Below are positions 18,318 through 27,546 of a stretch of DNA of 64,000 nucleotides, piece after piece; position 1 is the stretch's first letter; every line of letters starts with the position of its first letter. Below the pieces are notes generated by a model. That model was not told the DNA's origin. It did not search any database and saw nothing but the letters and a program-made list of their open reading frames with translations. This DNA is from Peribacillus acanthi (lineage in GTDB: Bacteria; Bacillota; Bacilli; Bacillales; DSM-1321): NCBI RefSeq assembly GCF_003073175.1, contig NZ_QBBX01000008.1:95116-159115 (forward strand), read 5' to 3'. A program made the translations under genes and the position numbers.

Positions 18318-18929
18318 ATGGAAATAGAAAGCTTCATTCGATGGTTAACCGATTTTGGCTATATGGGATTATTTATCTATCTTTGGATAGGTATATTCGC
18401 TTTTCCGATTCCGAATGAAATTATGATTATTTCCATCTCAGTGGCTTCCTCGAACGGATTGATGCATCCAATATGGACTTTCATTACTGCATACCTCGGT
18501 ATTGTGGGAGCATTGACGACTGCCTATATATTAGGTAGAGTATTTGGCCGGAAAATCCTTAAAGTGTTAATGAAAAAGACTAAGTTTAAACGAATGTATC
18601 ACCGATCTAATAGGCTATTAAAACGATATCATGCTTTTTCCTTATCCATAAGTTATTTTATTCCTGGGATTCGTTTGCTTTTACCTTTTATCTTTGGATT
18701 CAGTAAACTTCCCTTTAAGAAGTTTGCATTATATTCTTATAGTGGGGCCGTGGTATGGTTAAGCACATATTATATTTCTGCTTATTTCATAGGGGATGAA
18801 CTTGAAGGATTATTAAAATATGAGAAAGGAGCCATGGCATTCCTAGTAGGGATAATTATTTTATTTATTGCGGTAAAATTGGTAAGGAATAAGTGGCTTC
18901 CACGTACCGAATTAGGTAAGCAAAAATAA
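18318..18929 (+). CDS. DedA/VTT family membrane protein
   Basis: A 203-residue integral membrane protein of the DedA (VTT/SNARE-associated) family, some members of which flip undecaprenyl phosphate or phospholipids or support the proton motive force. The motif FIPGIRLLLPFIFG (about residues 114-127) carries the conserved G-x-R-x3-P, and FAFPIPNEIMII near the N-terminus matches the acidic loop of the family. The start at 18318 is chosen because AAAGAGGTGCGGAG precedes it; upstream in-frame codons lack a site. It lies 15 bases before menI and both probably share a transcript. Which paralogue it is cannot be decided. Confidence 0.85.
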   Translation: MEIESFIRWLTDFGYMGLFIYLWIGIFAFPIPNEIMIISISVASSNGLMHPIWTFITAYLGIVGALTTAYILGRVFGRKILKVLMKKTKFKRMYHRSNRLLKRYHAFSLSISYFIPGIRLLLPFIFGFSKLPFKKFALYSYSGAVVWLSTYYISAYFIGDELEGLLKYEKGAMAFLVGIIILFIAVKLVRNKWLPRTELGKQK

Positions 18930-18944
18930 CAAGGGGGAAAACAT

Positions 18945-19331
18945 ATGAATATTAGTAATACGATGATTAGTGCATTAGGGATGGAGATTGTAGAATTATC
19001 CGATGGAAAGGTCATTGCTACCATGCCGGTAGATGAAAGAACTAGGCAACCATTTGGGCTATTACATGGGGGTGCTTCTGTCGCGCTTGCAGAAACGGTG
19101 GCGAGTATCGGTGCCTATCATCTTGTGAATCAAGAGACTGAAGCAGTTGTAGGTTTAGAGATTAATGCCAATCATATTAAAGGGAAAAGGGATGGAGTCG
19201 TAACGGCAATAGGGACAGTTGCCCATAAAGGCAAGTCAACCATGGTTTGGGATATTCGAATTGTTGACGAACAAGAGCAGCTGATTTGTATTTCTCGTTG
19301 TACAATGGCAGTGATTCAATTAAAGAAATAA
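18945..19331 (+). CDS. menI: Hotdog thioesterase, probable DHNA-CoA hydrolase
   Basis: A 128-residue PaaI-type hotdog-fold acyl-CoA thioesterase. The active-site region is QPFGLLHGGASVALAETVAS, with the usual LHGG and catalytic glutamate. In B. subtilis YuxO/MenI, which it matches in length and in its position beside mrp, hydrolyses 1,4-dihydroxy-2-naphthoyl-CoA in menaquinone synthesis; that role is inferred from synteny and sequence type. AAGGGGGAAAACAT precedes the ATG. A bidirectional terminator separates it from convergent mrpG. Confidence 0.85.
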   Translation: MNISNTMISALGMEIVELSDGKVIATMPVDERTRQPFGLLHGGASVALAETVASIGAYHLVNQETEAVVGLEINANHIKGKRDGVVTAIGTVAHKGKSTMVWDIRIVDEQEQLICISRCTMAVIQLKK

Positions 19332-19343
19332 TAATGACTACAT

Positions 19344-19379
19344 AAAAAAGCAGTGCCATAAAAAAATGGCACTGTTTTA
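19344..19379. terminator. Bidirectional terminator between menI and mrpG
   Basis: AAAACAGTGCCAT-type stem (AAAGCAGTGCCAT/ATGGCACTGTTTT) with an A6 loop, T- and A-runs on both sides. Confidence 0.85.
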
Positions 19380-19407
19380 TGTTTTCTAATTACGTCTGAA
19401 TTTCAAC

Positions 19408-19770
19408 TTAAAGTTGATCCTTATCAGGGTATCTTACACTATTTTTTAAGTCGTCTTGAACGGATTTTTCCCAAAGAGGAACTCCTGAATTATAAGCGGC
19501 ACGACTAATCAAGTGACCAGCAACAGGAGAAGTGATAAAAATGAATAAAATTCCTAGGAGAACTCGAGAATTGAAATGTCCATGTTCTACATAAAAATAA
19601 ATGAGTGTCCCTAATAACACAGACATTACTCCTAACGTAGCGCTCTTAGATGCAGCGTGATTCCTCGTATACACATCTGGCAATCTAAGAAGTCCAAAAG
19701 CAGTGACAAGGCTCAAAAAGGCACCTATCAATATTAGAAGACCAGCAATTAGCTTACCTATTTCGATCAT
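19408..19770 (-). CDS. mrpG: Na+/H+ antiporter subunit G
   Basis: A 120-residue three-span membrane subunit of the Mrp (Sha/Mnh) cation/proton antiporter complex. The family signature FGLLRLPDVYTRNHAASKSATLG is spread over residues about 25-47 and is unmistakable. It is the last of seven genes and its start overlaps the end of mrpF by 17 bases, so the two are translationally coupled. The complex expels Na+ in exchange for protons and supports alkali and salt tolerance. Confidence 0.95.
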   Translation of the reverse strand: MIEIGKLIAGLLILIGAFLSLVTAFGLLRLPDVYTRNHAASKSATLGVMSVLLGTLIYFYVEHGHFNSRVLLGILFIFITSPVAGHLISRAAYNSGVPLWEKSVQDDLKNSVRYPDKDQL

Positions 19771-20038
19771 ATTCGATTATCTCTCCTTTCTCAAGGAATT
19801 TGGAGAAGGCGACCGTTCCTATAAAAGCAAGAATTCCTAATAATAGGATAACCTCTAGAAAGGCGCTAGTATTAAGTAAAATTGATACTAGACCAATAAT
19901 GCCGATAAGGTTGATGCCTATCGCATCTAGAGCAACTACTCGATCAGGAATTGTTGGTCCTTTAATAACTCGATAGATTAAGCCGAGCATCGAGATGGAG
20001 ATGCATAATAGAGAAATCATCAATATGGTCTCAAACAT
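19754..20038 (-). CDS. mrpF: Na+/H+ antiporter subunit F
   Basis: A 94-residue subunit with three predicted membrane spans. YRVIKGPTIPDRVVALDAIG (about residues 22-41) is the diagnostic MrpF/MnhF motif. It abuts mrpE with a 1-base overlap (TAATG-type junction) and overlaps mrpG. In other Bacillus species MrpF has also been linked to bile-salt export. Confidence 0.95.
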   Translation of the reverse strand: MFETILMISLLCISISMLGLIYRVIKGPTIPDRVVALDAIGINLIGIIGLVSILLNTSAFLEVILLLGILAFIGTVAFSKFLEKGEIIEYDRNR

Positions 20039-20520
20039 TATCGGCTCACCTCCATAATCGCTTTTTCAAACGTATTTTTAATGGATTGTATGGAGTCTTC
20101 TACATCTTGAATATCCATTGCGTGAATATACAAGATTTTGTTGTCATACGATACATCAATTACCAACGTCCCTGGTGTTAGCGTAATTAGATTGGCAAGG
20201 ATGGTGATTTCCCAATCTTGTTTTAGTTCGGTCGGTAATGCGAAAATACCTGGTTTAATATCTAGCTTGGGTTTTAATATTACAGATAGTACGGATAAAT
20301 TGGATAAGAGTAATTCTTTTATGAAGATGAGGATAAGGACAATGACTGCCCAAACTCGATATAGATAGAATCTAGATCCGAAAAATCTTCTCATCCCATA
20401 TATAATGATTAGTCCTAATAAATAGCCGACTAGAAAAGTCTTCGTATCATAGGTGGTTTTTAAGAACATCCATACCAATGCCAGAAAGAAATTTAACAAA
20501 ATTTGAAATGCCATTCCCAC
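20038..20520 (-). CDS. mrpE: Na+/H+ antiporter subunit E
   Basis: A 160-residue subunit with two or three N-terminal membrane spans and a cytoplasmic C-terminal half. LITLTPGTLVIDVS and LYIHAMDIQDVE are the conserved MrpE segments. It shares single-base overlaps with mrpD and mrpF, so stoichiometric translation is likely. Confidence 0.95.
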   Translation of the reverse strand: MGMAFQILLNFFLALVWMFLKTTYDTKTFLVGYLLGLIIIYGMRRFFGSRFYLYRVWAVIVLILIFIKELLLSNLSVLSVILKPKLDIKPGIFALPTELKQDWEITILANLITLTPGTLVIDVSYDNKILYIHAMDIQDVEDSIQSIKNTFEKAIMEVSR

Positions 20521-21998
20521 TACTCCTTCAAAACTGCTTCGATATAAATCGTTGGATCCATCAATGTATCAGTTGCTGTTGAAATATAAGGATATAGGAA
20601 TTCAATACCTAGTCCAAACAACGCTGATATTGCGACTAAGATAGCTGATGGGATAAGCATGCTTTTTATACCGATAGGAGAGCCTTTATATTCTTGTGGC
20701 TTACCCCAAACACCATGGATGAAAATTTTCATAATGGAGTATAGGACAAGAAGACTGGACATTAAAACAATGCCTGCTCCCCAATAATCCTTCGCTTGGA
20801 AAGCCCCTTGAACAATTAATAGCTTGCCAATAAATCCACTTAATGGAGGAATTCCCCCAAGGCTAAGTGCCGCAATAAAAAATGCCCATCCTACGTAAGG
20901 GTACTTATGAATCAGACCAGAAAATTCTCTTAAGTTGTACGTTCCAGCTATCTTTGCCATGATGCCAATCAAGAGGAAGAGAGCCGCTTTTATGATCATG
21001 TCATGAAGTAAATAAAAAACGGAACCCATAACCGCAGCTTCATTCAACAGTGAAATTCCGTATGCAATGACGCCAACAGCAATGACAATGTTGTAAATCA
21101 CGATTTTTTTAAGATCCCAGTATGCAACAGCGCCAATCACTCCAATGATGATGGTGACAAGGGATAACACTCCAAGGAATTGGTGGGTAAAACCAGAATC
21201 ATGATAAAAAATTAATGTATACGTCCTGAAAATCGAATAGATACCTACTTTTGTCAGTAATGCACCGAAAAGGGCTAAGACTGGGGTAGGTGCAGCTGCA
21301 TAAGATCCAGGTAGCCAATAGAATAAAGGGAAAATAGCCCCTTTTAGTCCAAACACTATTAAGAAAAGAATAGCAATCACTGTCAACTGACCGGGTTGTC
21401 CAACTTCAGCCACTCTTTTTGAAATGTCCGCCATATTTAAAGTTCCTACAATGGAATACAACATAGCAACGGCAATAACAAAAAGGGCTGAGGAAATGAC
21501 ATTAACTAAAATGTACTTCAGTGACTCTCGTAGCTGAATTTTTGTTCCACCTAACACTAATAACACGTAGGAAGACATAAGCATAACTTCAAAAAATACA
21601 AAAAGGTTAAAAACGTCTCCTGTAAGAAATGCTCCATTCACTCCGACTATCAAGAAATTGAAAAAGGAATAATAATAAAATTTCTCACGTTCGATCCCTA
21701 TACTAGTAAATGAATAAAGAAGTACACAGAGCGCAATAATATTTGTCGTTAAAACAAGCAACGCAGCAAGCATATCAGCTACAAGAGTAATTCCAAATGG
21801 AGCTTTCCAATTGCTGACGTCAAGTGTCAAAATACCATTCGTGTACACTTGAGAAACGAGATATGTGGAAAGAAGCACACCGATTACGAATGAAATGACA
21901 GATAGTGTTCTTTGTATACGAATAGATTTTGAGAAGAAAATCAAGATGATTCCTGTTAATAAGGGCAATAAAACGGGCAAAAACACAAGATTATTCAT
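20520..21998 (-). CDS. mrpD: Na+/H+ antiporter subunit D
   Basis: A 492-residue proton-translocating subunit homologous to the NuoM/NuoN antiporter-like subunits of complex I. About 14 membrane spans are predicted. The Proton_antipo_M core runs from about residue 125 to 400 with [35 protein letters not shown] (carrying the conserved lysine) and [12 protein letters not shown]. It overlaps mrpC by 8 bases and mrpE by 1. Confidence 0.96.
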   Translation of the reverse strand: MNNLVFLPVLLPLLTGIILIFFSKSIRIQRTLSVISFVIGVLLSTYLVSQVYTNGILTLDVSNWKAPFGITLVADMLAALLVLTTNIIALCVLLYSFTSIGIEREKFYYYSFFNFLIVGVNGAFLTGDVFNLFVFFEVMLMSSYVLLVLGGTKIQLRESLKYILVNVISSALFVIAVAMLYSIVGTLNMADISKRVAEVGQPGQLTVIAILFLIVFGLKGAIFPLFYWLPGSYAAAPTPVLALFGALLTKVGIYSIFRTYTLIFYHDSGFTHQFLGVLSLVTIIIGVIGAVAYWDLKKIVIYNIVIAVGVIAYGISLLNEAAVMGSVFYLLHDMIIKAALFLLIGIMAKIAGTYNLREFSGLIHKYPYVGWAFFIAALSLGGIPPLSGFIGKLLIVQGAFQAKDYWGAGIVLMSSLLVLYSIMKIFIHGVWGKPQEYKGSPIGIKSMLIPSAILVAISALFGLGIEFLYPYISTATDTLMDPTIYIEAVLKE

Positions 21999-22332
21999 TA
22001 GCTTCCGTACCTCTCAACATATCCATATTATCCGTCCCCAGCTCCTGATAGGCCCTGTATGCCAATACCAAGAAAAAGGAGGTCACCCCAAAGCTGATGA
22101 CAATCGCTGTCAAGATTAGAGCTTGTGGAAGCGGATCAACATAGTTTTTAGCATGTTCCCCTAAAAGTGGGACAGCTCCACGTTTTAGACCACCCATTGT
22201 TAAGATGAGTAGATGTGCACCGTGACTTAATAGCCCTGTTCCAATAATGATCCGGAGTATACTTTTTGAAAGCATGAGATACGTTGCACAAGTAAATAAT
22301 ATTCCAACTACAATAGCCATTAATATTTCCAT
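21991..22332 (-). CDS. mrpC: Na+/H+ antiporter subunit C
   Basis: A 113-residue three-span subunit homologous to Nuo[21 protein letters not shown] and [20 protein letters not shown] are the hallmark segments, the latter matching the Nuo[11 protein letters not shown] motif. It joins mrpB with a 1-base overlap and mrpD with 8 bases. Confidence 0.95.
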   Translation of the reverse strand: MEILMAIVVGILFTCATYLMLSKSILRIIIGTGLLSHGAHLLILTMGGLKRGAVPLLGEHAKNYVDPLPQALILTAIVISFGVTSFFLVLAYRAYQELGTDNMDMLRGTEANE

Positions 22333-22757
22333 TATTCATCGTCCTCCCCAATCGTTTGAATAATGGTCATCGTTACGCCAATAACCACAAGGTATACACC
22401 TAAATCAAATAATGCAGCTGTGTGAAGGGATGTTTTCCCTAGAAGTGGCAGGTGGAAATAGTTATAAGCATGGGTAAGGAAAGGGGCACCAAAGAACAGT
22501 CCCCCTGTACCCGTCAGTACAGCGATTAGTAATCCGATGGCTACCACAATCCGATAATTAATCGGCAGGATGTGTGCCACCGTTTTTAAATCATAGGCTA
22601 ACAATAAAAGTACGATAGCAGCGGATGTCATAAGTCCACCGATAAAGCCTCCACCAGGATAATAATGTCCTGCAAAAAATATCTGAACAGAGAAAAGGAT
22701 AATGACGAAAAAAGTGATTTTCGTTACGGTCTGTAAAATAATGTCGTTAGTTCTCAT
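22332..22757 (-). CDS. mrpB: Na+/H+ antiporter subunit B
   Basis: A 141-residue four-span subunit of the MnhB family. [20 protein letters not shown] (about residues 30-49) is diagnostic. It overlaps the end of mrpA by 4 bases (ATGA) and mrpC by 1. It is related to the C-terminal domain of MrpA. Confidence 0.95.
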   Translation of the reverse strand: MRTNDIILQTVTKITFFVIILFSVQIFFAGHYYPGGGFIGGLMTSAAIVLLLLAYDLKTVAHILPINYRIVVAIGLLIAVLTGTGGLFFGAPFLTHAYNYFHLPLLGKTSLHTAALFDLGVYLVVIGVTMTIIQTIGEDDE

Positions 22758-25156
22758 CCGTTTTCCTTCCCCCTCGTTAGACGTAGTTTAATCATGGCAT
22801 AAATTCCTAGTGCAGCTATAGCTAAAACAGTAATTTCAAACAGGGTATCTAAGCCACGAAAATCCACAAGGATTACGTTGACCATATTTTCCCCACCAGC
22901 TTCTTTATATGTTGCTTTTATATAGTATTGAGAAATACTTTCAAACAACTTAGTACTGTGAGAAGAAAGGGCGATCAAAGTAACAATTGCCCCAACCCCT
23001 ATAGAAATTATTGCATTATTCAATCTAAATGTAAGTCTTTCTTCTTTCTTTAACTTCTTTGGTAGATGGTAGAAGCATAGTAGGAACAAAGCTACTGAGA
23101 CGGTTTCAACAACCAGCTGTGTTAAAGCAAGATCAGGTGCCCTAAATAATACAAAAAATAGGGATACGGTATAACCAACCGAACCTAGTAGGATGATAGA
23201 GGTCAATCGTGATTTGACGAAAAGGATTGAAACGGAAGCAACCGCAATCACGATCGCTAATATAACCTCATAGATTCCAATTGGTGCCGTATTATCTAGG
23301 CTGAAATTGAATCCATCTTTTGTATACAAAGTTGCACCTAATGAAAAAATGAAAAACAGGAAGATGTACACTAAATAGTTTCTAATGAATCCTGTCATAA
23401 AAATCTTAGTCATTCTAATTGAAAATTTCTCCAAACCTACAAGCATGGAATCATATAAGAAGTTTAGAGACAGTCTTTCTGGAAAAATTTTATAAATAGC
23501 ATTCCATTTTGAAAGAGTTTTGAACAAAATGGCTCCCACTACAATGACACCTAATGTCATTCGCAGTTCTGGTGACCAACCATGCCAGAAGGAAATATGG
23601 ACATGGTTATCAGGGCCGAAAATACTCGGGATAATAGCTGTAACGGCAGGCTCGATAATCGTCGGGGCAAGCAAATTAGGGAAGAACCCGAAAATGATGA
23701 CAAGGGAAGCAAGGATGACTGGTGAAATCAGCATTCCAATCGGTGCTTCATGTGGCTTCTTCTCTAATTTTTCTAGTTGTGGTTTACCCATGAAGGTCTT
23801 AAAAATAATGACCATACTATATACAAAGGTGAAAACGGATGCTACCCATGCAATGACTGGGAAAAGAATTCCCCATGTATCGAGATTAAAAATATCAAGC
23901 TCCAATACTCTTACCATGCCAGTAAAGAACATTTCCTTACTTAAAAACCCGTTGAATGGTGGAAGACCTGCCATAGATAAAGCCCCAATAACAGCAAGAG
24001 TGAACGTTATAGGCATGAAGTGCATAAGCCCGCCTAATCTACGAATGTCTCTTGTTCCCGTCTCATGGTCCACAATACCAACAACCATGAAAAGACTTCC
24101 TTTGAATGTTGCGTGATTGATTAAATGGAAAATGGCAGCTACTGTGGCAGCCATGTACAAATTCTCTTCTAAATGATCATAGTGCAATGCGGCTGCACCG
24201 ATTCCTAACAGAGACATTATTAATCCTAGTTGGCTTATAGTTGAATAGGCGAGGATTCCTTTAAGATCGGTTTGCTTAACTGCAGAGAATGAACCCCAGA
24301 ATAATGTCACAATTCCGAAGCCTGCGACTAGCCATAACCAAATACCTGAATCTGCAAAAACAGGACTCATTCTTGCCACTAAATAAATCCCTGCTTTGAC
24401 CATCGTAGCAGAGTGTAAGTAAGCACTTACCGGTGTTGGTGCCTCCATAGCATCAGGTAACCAAATATGAAATGGAAACTGTGCCGATTTTGTAAAGGCT
24501 CCAAGTAAAATGAGCAATAATGCAGGGATGAATAAAGAGTGGTTAAATAGCTCTTGCGATTGTGAGATTAATTCCCGAATGCTGAATGTATTTCCCATGA
24601 TGTAAAGGAGGATGATACCTCCTAACATGCTTAATCCACCAAATACTGTAATTAACATCGATTTTTGGGCACCATATCGAGATCTTTCTCGATGGGACCA
24701 ATAACCAATCAAAAGGAAGGAAGAAAAGCTTGTAAATTCCCAAAATGTATACAAGACAATTAAGTTATCGGATAAAACGACTCCTAACATGGCTCCCATA
24801 AATAAAAGTAAGTATACATAGAAATGATTTAGTTTTTCTTTGTCCTTCGCTAAGTAATAAATCGAATAAAGAACGACAAGTGCGCCTATACCGGTAATTA
24901 ATAATGCAAACAATAATGAAAGTCCGTCCACATAGACATCGAACCTGATGCCTAAGGATGGAATCCAATCGTAGGATTGAATCGTTTGTTTTCCATTTCT
25001 GGTAATAGGAATGAATCTTAAAAAGAACACAAATAGTAGCACAGGTAGTAATAGAACGAACCATCCAGTATGTATAGAACGAAATTGTTTATAAAATATC
25101 GGTATGAAAATGGCCAATAAAAATGGTGCTAAGATGGCCAAGTGTATCCAAGACAT
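22754..25156 (-). CDS. mrpA: Na+/H+ antiporter subunit A
   Basis: The 800-residue large subunit and first gene of the seven-gene mrp operon. The N-terminal two thirds is NuoL-like (Proton_antipo_N and _M; LYTFWEFTSFSSFLLIGYW, KSAQFPFHIWLPDAMEAPTP with its conserved lysine). The C-terminal third (from about residue 610) is the DUF4040/MrpB-like region with APDLALTQLVVETVSVALFL and FRGLDTLFEITVLAIAALG. Together MrpA-G form a membrane antiporter resembling the proton-pumping arm of complex I. GAGGGGGGTACAT precedes the ATG. The operon is complete, with all genes overlapping. Confidence 0.97.
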   Translation of the reverse strand: MSWIHLAILAPFLLAIFIPIFYKQFRSIHTGWFVLLLPVLLFVFFLRFIPITRNGKQTIQSYDWIPSLGIRFDVYVDGLSLLFALLITGIGALVVLYSIYYLAKDKEKLNHFYVYLLLFMGAMLGVVLSDNLIVLYTFWEFTSFSSFLLIGYWSHRERSRYGAQKSMLITVFGGLSMLGGIILLYIMGNTFSIRELISQSQELFNHSLFIPALLLILLGAFTKSAQFPFHIWLPDAMEAPTPVSAYLHSATMVKAGIYLVARMSPVFADSGIWLWLVAGFGIVTLFWGSFSAVKQTDLKGILAYSTISQLGLIMSLLGIGAAALHYDHLEENLYMAATVAAIFHLINHATFKGSLFMVVGIVDHETGTRDIRRLGGLMHFMPITFTLAVIGALSMAGLPPFNGFLSKEMFFTGMVRVLELDIFNLDTWGILFPVIAWVASVFTFVYSMVIIFKTFMGKPQLEKLEKKPHEAPIGMLISPVILASLVIIFGFFPNLLAPTIIEPAVTAIIPSIFGPDNHVHISFWHGWSPELRMTLGVIVVGAILFKTLSKWNAIYKIFPERLSLNFLYDSMLVGLEKFSIRMTKIFMTGFIRNYLVYIFLFFIFSLGATLYTKDGFNFSLDNTAPIGIYEVILAIVIAVASVSILFVKSRLTSIILLGSVGYTVSLFFVLFRAPDLALTQLVVETVSVALFLLCFYHLPKKLKKEERLTFRLNNAIISIGVGAIVTLIALSSHSTKLFESISQYYIKATYKEAGGENMVNVILVDFRGLDTLFEITVLAIAALGIYAMIKLRLTRGKENG

Positions 25157-25527
25157 ATGTACCCCCCTCTAGCAAATTCGCTTTCAACAAAGATAATGGC
25201 AATTGGGATCTCTACAATTTGTCCACCTTAGGAAACAAACCCATAGAGTTTAATTTTATTAATGATCTACCATTTGAACATAGCTAGTTATGGCTATAGT
25301 ATGGAAAATGAAATTACCTGCCATTCAGTGATAAAAAGCCTATTTAAAAAAATTATAACCTAAAACAATAGGGCTTGCATTTCGGAAAGCCTTATATTGT
25401 AAGCTTTCTACCCTAATTAATAAATAGGAAGAAACAAGTATATTTCCCCCTAAAAAAATTTTTTTATTCATCAATTTTGAATAGTACTTGTCTAATTTTG
25501 TCACACTATGAGTAGGAGGCGAAAGGC
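25157..25527. other. Divergent mrpA upstream region
   Basis: About 370 bases of AT-rich DNA that must hold the mrp promoter on the minus strand and that of the small membrane protein on the plus strand. I could not settle on convincing -35/-10 pairs, and see no hairpin or repeat. Confidence 0.45.
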
Positions 25528-25785
25528 ATGTACAAAAAACAGGCAATAATTTCGGTGAGCATCTTTGGGGGATTATTTTTATCAGCCTTAGTAGCGAATC
25601 ATTCTTTGGAACGAAACATTGTAAAAGTGAGTTCCAAAGCATTGACTACTCAAATTGTCCTTCCGCAAGGGGATGGAGTTTTAGGGGCATTTGATGAAAA
25701 TATTATTATTGTCAAAACAAGACACTATATGCATTTTCCACCTAAACAATCATTGTCAGTCGAACCAGAAACAATCGGGAATTAA
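25528..25785 (+). CDS. Small single-span membrane protein, unknown
   Basis: An 85-residue protein that I do not recognise. A basic N-terminus (MYKKQ) and one hydrophobic segment (about residues 6-24) suggest a signal anchor, followed by a roughly 60-residue outside part rich in beta-type residues (VLPQGDGVLGAFDENIIIV) and a TRHYMHFPPK motif. GTAGGAGGCG at good spacing before the ATG supports real translation. It is divergent from mrpA and convergent with the four-gene operon. Confidence 0.65.
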   Translation: MYKKQAIISVSIFGGLFLSALVANHSLERNIVKVSSKALTTQIVLPQGDGVLGAFDENIIIVKTRHYMHFPPKQSLSVEPETIGN

Positions 25786-25812
25786 AAAACCACCGTCAGT
25801 TTTGACGGTGGT
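25783..25812 (-). terminator. Intrinsic terminator of the minus-strand two-component operon
   Basis: Perfect ACCACCGTCA/TGACGGTGGT stem with a GTTT loop; the T-run lies on the minus strand only, so it serves the operon ending at 25827. Confidence 0.85.
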
Positions 25813-25826
25813 CCGCATGTATAATA

Positions 25827-26420
25827 TTAAACGTCTCTGTTGAATTTTGATTGTCGTTGATGGATAGAAAAGGTAGATTCCTTATGAGAAGCTTCCTTAC
25901 GAATCAGGATCACTACTGGTATAAATAAAGCTAGGAATAACATAACCATAAATTTTATCAATGAGGCTGTTTGCATTTCCTTTCCCATATCCTCTAGGTA
26001 CTTATTAAAGAATTCTTTTACTTCATTATTCCCTAATACGTTTCCAGGAAGAAGAAATTCATCACGTTTTTTGTCATAGTAGAGGAAATCTTTTTTTGTG
26101 AAGTAAAAAATGGAATCTCTAACTTGTTCAAACTCGACAAAGGCAATAACTAAATCACTTTTGTATTCTTCAATTCTTTCTTCGTCTTCCTCAGTAAGGG
26201 GATCATCAACTCTTAGAATTTTTGTGACTGTTCCATCATTTACTTCTTTCAATGCGATTGTATTCATTGAATTATCATGATAATAGTGGATTGTTTCCTC
26301 AAGGTATTTTTCCATCGTTGAAGAATATTTCGTACTAGCTGACATATCAGAGATATTAAAACCAAAACTGAACACCAATATGAATGAATAGTATATTAGC
26401 CATTTTTTCATTTGTTTCAC
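25827..26420 (-). CDS. Membrane protein of the two-component operon, unknown
   Basis: A 197-residue protein I do not recognise. It has an N-terminal signal peptide (about residues 5-28, ending SMSASTKY-like DMSASTKYS), an extracellular region of about 120 residues rich in charged residues (LTEEDEERIEEYKSDL), and a C-terminal transmembrane segment (about 155-172) with a short cytoplasmic basic tail. It starts 1 base after the lipoprotein gene and is the last gene of a four-gene operon with a response regulator and a histidine kinase, so it is probably an output of or accessory to that system. Function is not known. Confidence 0.7.
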   Translation of the reverse strand: MKQMKKWLIYYSFILVFSFGFNISDMSASTKYSSTMEKYLEETIHYYHDNSMNTIALKEVNDGTVTKILRVDDPLTEEDEERIEEYKSDLVIAFVEFEQVRDSIFYFTKKDFLYYDKKRDEFLLPGNVLGNNEVKEFFNKYLEDMGKEMQTASLIKFMVMLFLALFIPVVILIRKEASHKESTFSIHQRQSKFNRDV

Positions 26421-26421
26421 C

Positions 26422-27546
26422 TCAATTTATAGGTATCAAACTATTTAACAAAGACTGCATATTGTCTATCTCTGGATGATATACGGTTAATTGATATGAG
26501 AAATTTTTATAGTACCAAGAAAGCTCTATCTGGTTTTCAGACTCTATATTGTAATAAACTGGTGAAGCATTAAACACAAATTGCACAGCTTGTTTTTTGT
26601 TTTCCTCTTGTACTTTTCCTTTAGCCACGACGAGTTCATATCTTTTTTTCAGGTCTTTTGAATACACAGCTAAAAATGAATCATTCCTGTCATTTAAATG
26701 AAGGCTGTATAAAATTAAATCATCTTTTATAGGAAGAGTATAAGCCCCCTTAAAATCCTGATTGAATCTATTGTTATCTGTAAAAATTCTCCAGTTCTCC
26801 TTCTGAAAACGACCATGAACCTCATTTTTTTCGTGATCGATAGAATCTAATGGTTTCATAATCTTCTTATGTCCTGGAATAGGCACATTTGCTTTAACAG
26901 TGTGTAAAAAGAATGTATTAGCCGAGAAAATAGGGTTTTTTTGGAATTTCGTTACTCTCGTCGCTGTTCGTATATCCCCTGTACGTTTGATTTCCTTAAC
27001 GATCATCCAAGATTTTTTATCAATCCAAATTGAGATATCATCTAAATTTGCTGATCCTTTTTTGGGAAGTGCGTCGATACGGTAGGTATGGAAAGCACCA
27101 AATCGATCTTCTTCGATTAAGGTAAGTTCATATTGATCTCTAAGGTTTTCTAAATATTGTATGGTTTGTTCTTTTAAGAAAAATGCACTTTCTAATTCTT
27201 GAGGTGTTAATATTTGATATTGAATTAGCTGTTTGTTATGTCTCCAGTGAACAGATTGGTTATCATCTGTAATGACAATCTCTTGTTCCCCGTTTGAACG
27301 AAGGATATCTTTTCGTTCTTTTCTATTGATTGAATCTCTCCACCAGCGGATGTCTTCTTGACTGATAAGCGCCCCGTTTTTAAATACAGAAATCTCTTTT
27401 TCTAAATAAAATGTGGGGTAGGACAAAGATTTTTTCTGATCAATAATAGAAAACAGCATAGACTCATCAGATTGAGGTCCTTTAGAGCATCCAGATAAAA
27501 GATAACAAGTAACAATTAGAACACCGAGTATAGGTCGCATCATCAC
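26422..27546 (-). CDS. Lipoprotein of the two-component operon
   Basis: A 374-residue predicted lipoprotein with lipobox LLSGC (Cys20). The N-terminal two thirds resembles LolA-like/outer-membrane-lipoprotein-sorting folds found in Gram-positive lipoproteins (FGAFHTYRIDALP, SIWIDKKSWMIVKEIKRTG). The C-terminal part (from about 270) resembles DUF4367-type domains (ENQIELSWYYKNFSYQLTV), which elsewhere are linked to sigma-factor regulators. Both likenesses are by eye. It overlaps the histidine kinase by 4 bases, so it may be a ligand-binding or cell-wall-sensing partner of that kinase. Confidence 0.72.
   Translation of the reverse strand: MMMRPILGVLIVTCYLLSGCSKGPQSDESMLFSIIDQKKSLSYPTFYLEKEISVFKNGALISQEDIRWWRDSINRKERKDILRSNGEQEIVITDDNQSVHWRHNKQLIQYQILTPQELESAFFLKEQTIQYLENLRDQYELTLIEEDRFGAFHTYRIDALPKKGSANLDDISIWIDKKSWMIVKEIKRTGDIRTATRVTKFQKNPIFSANTFFLHTVKANVPIPGHKKIMKPLDSIDHEKNEVHGRFQKENWRIFTDNNRFNQDFKGAYTLPIKDDLILYSLHLNDRNDSFLAVYSKDLKKRYELVVAKGKVQEENKKQAVQFVFNASPVYYNIESENQIELSWYYKNFSYQLTVYHPEIDNMQSLLNSLIPIN

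Noticed and set aside
23520-24116. 198-codon plus-strand ORF inside mrpA
   Set aside because: Antisense shadow of mrpA with no family motif or ribosome site, as are the other long antisense frames in swrC, rocA and rocD.
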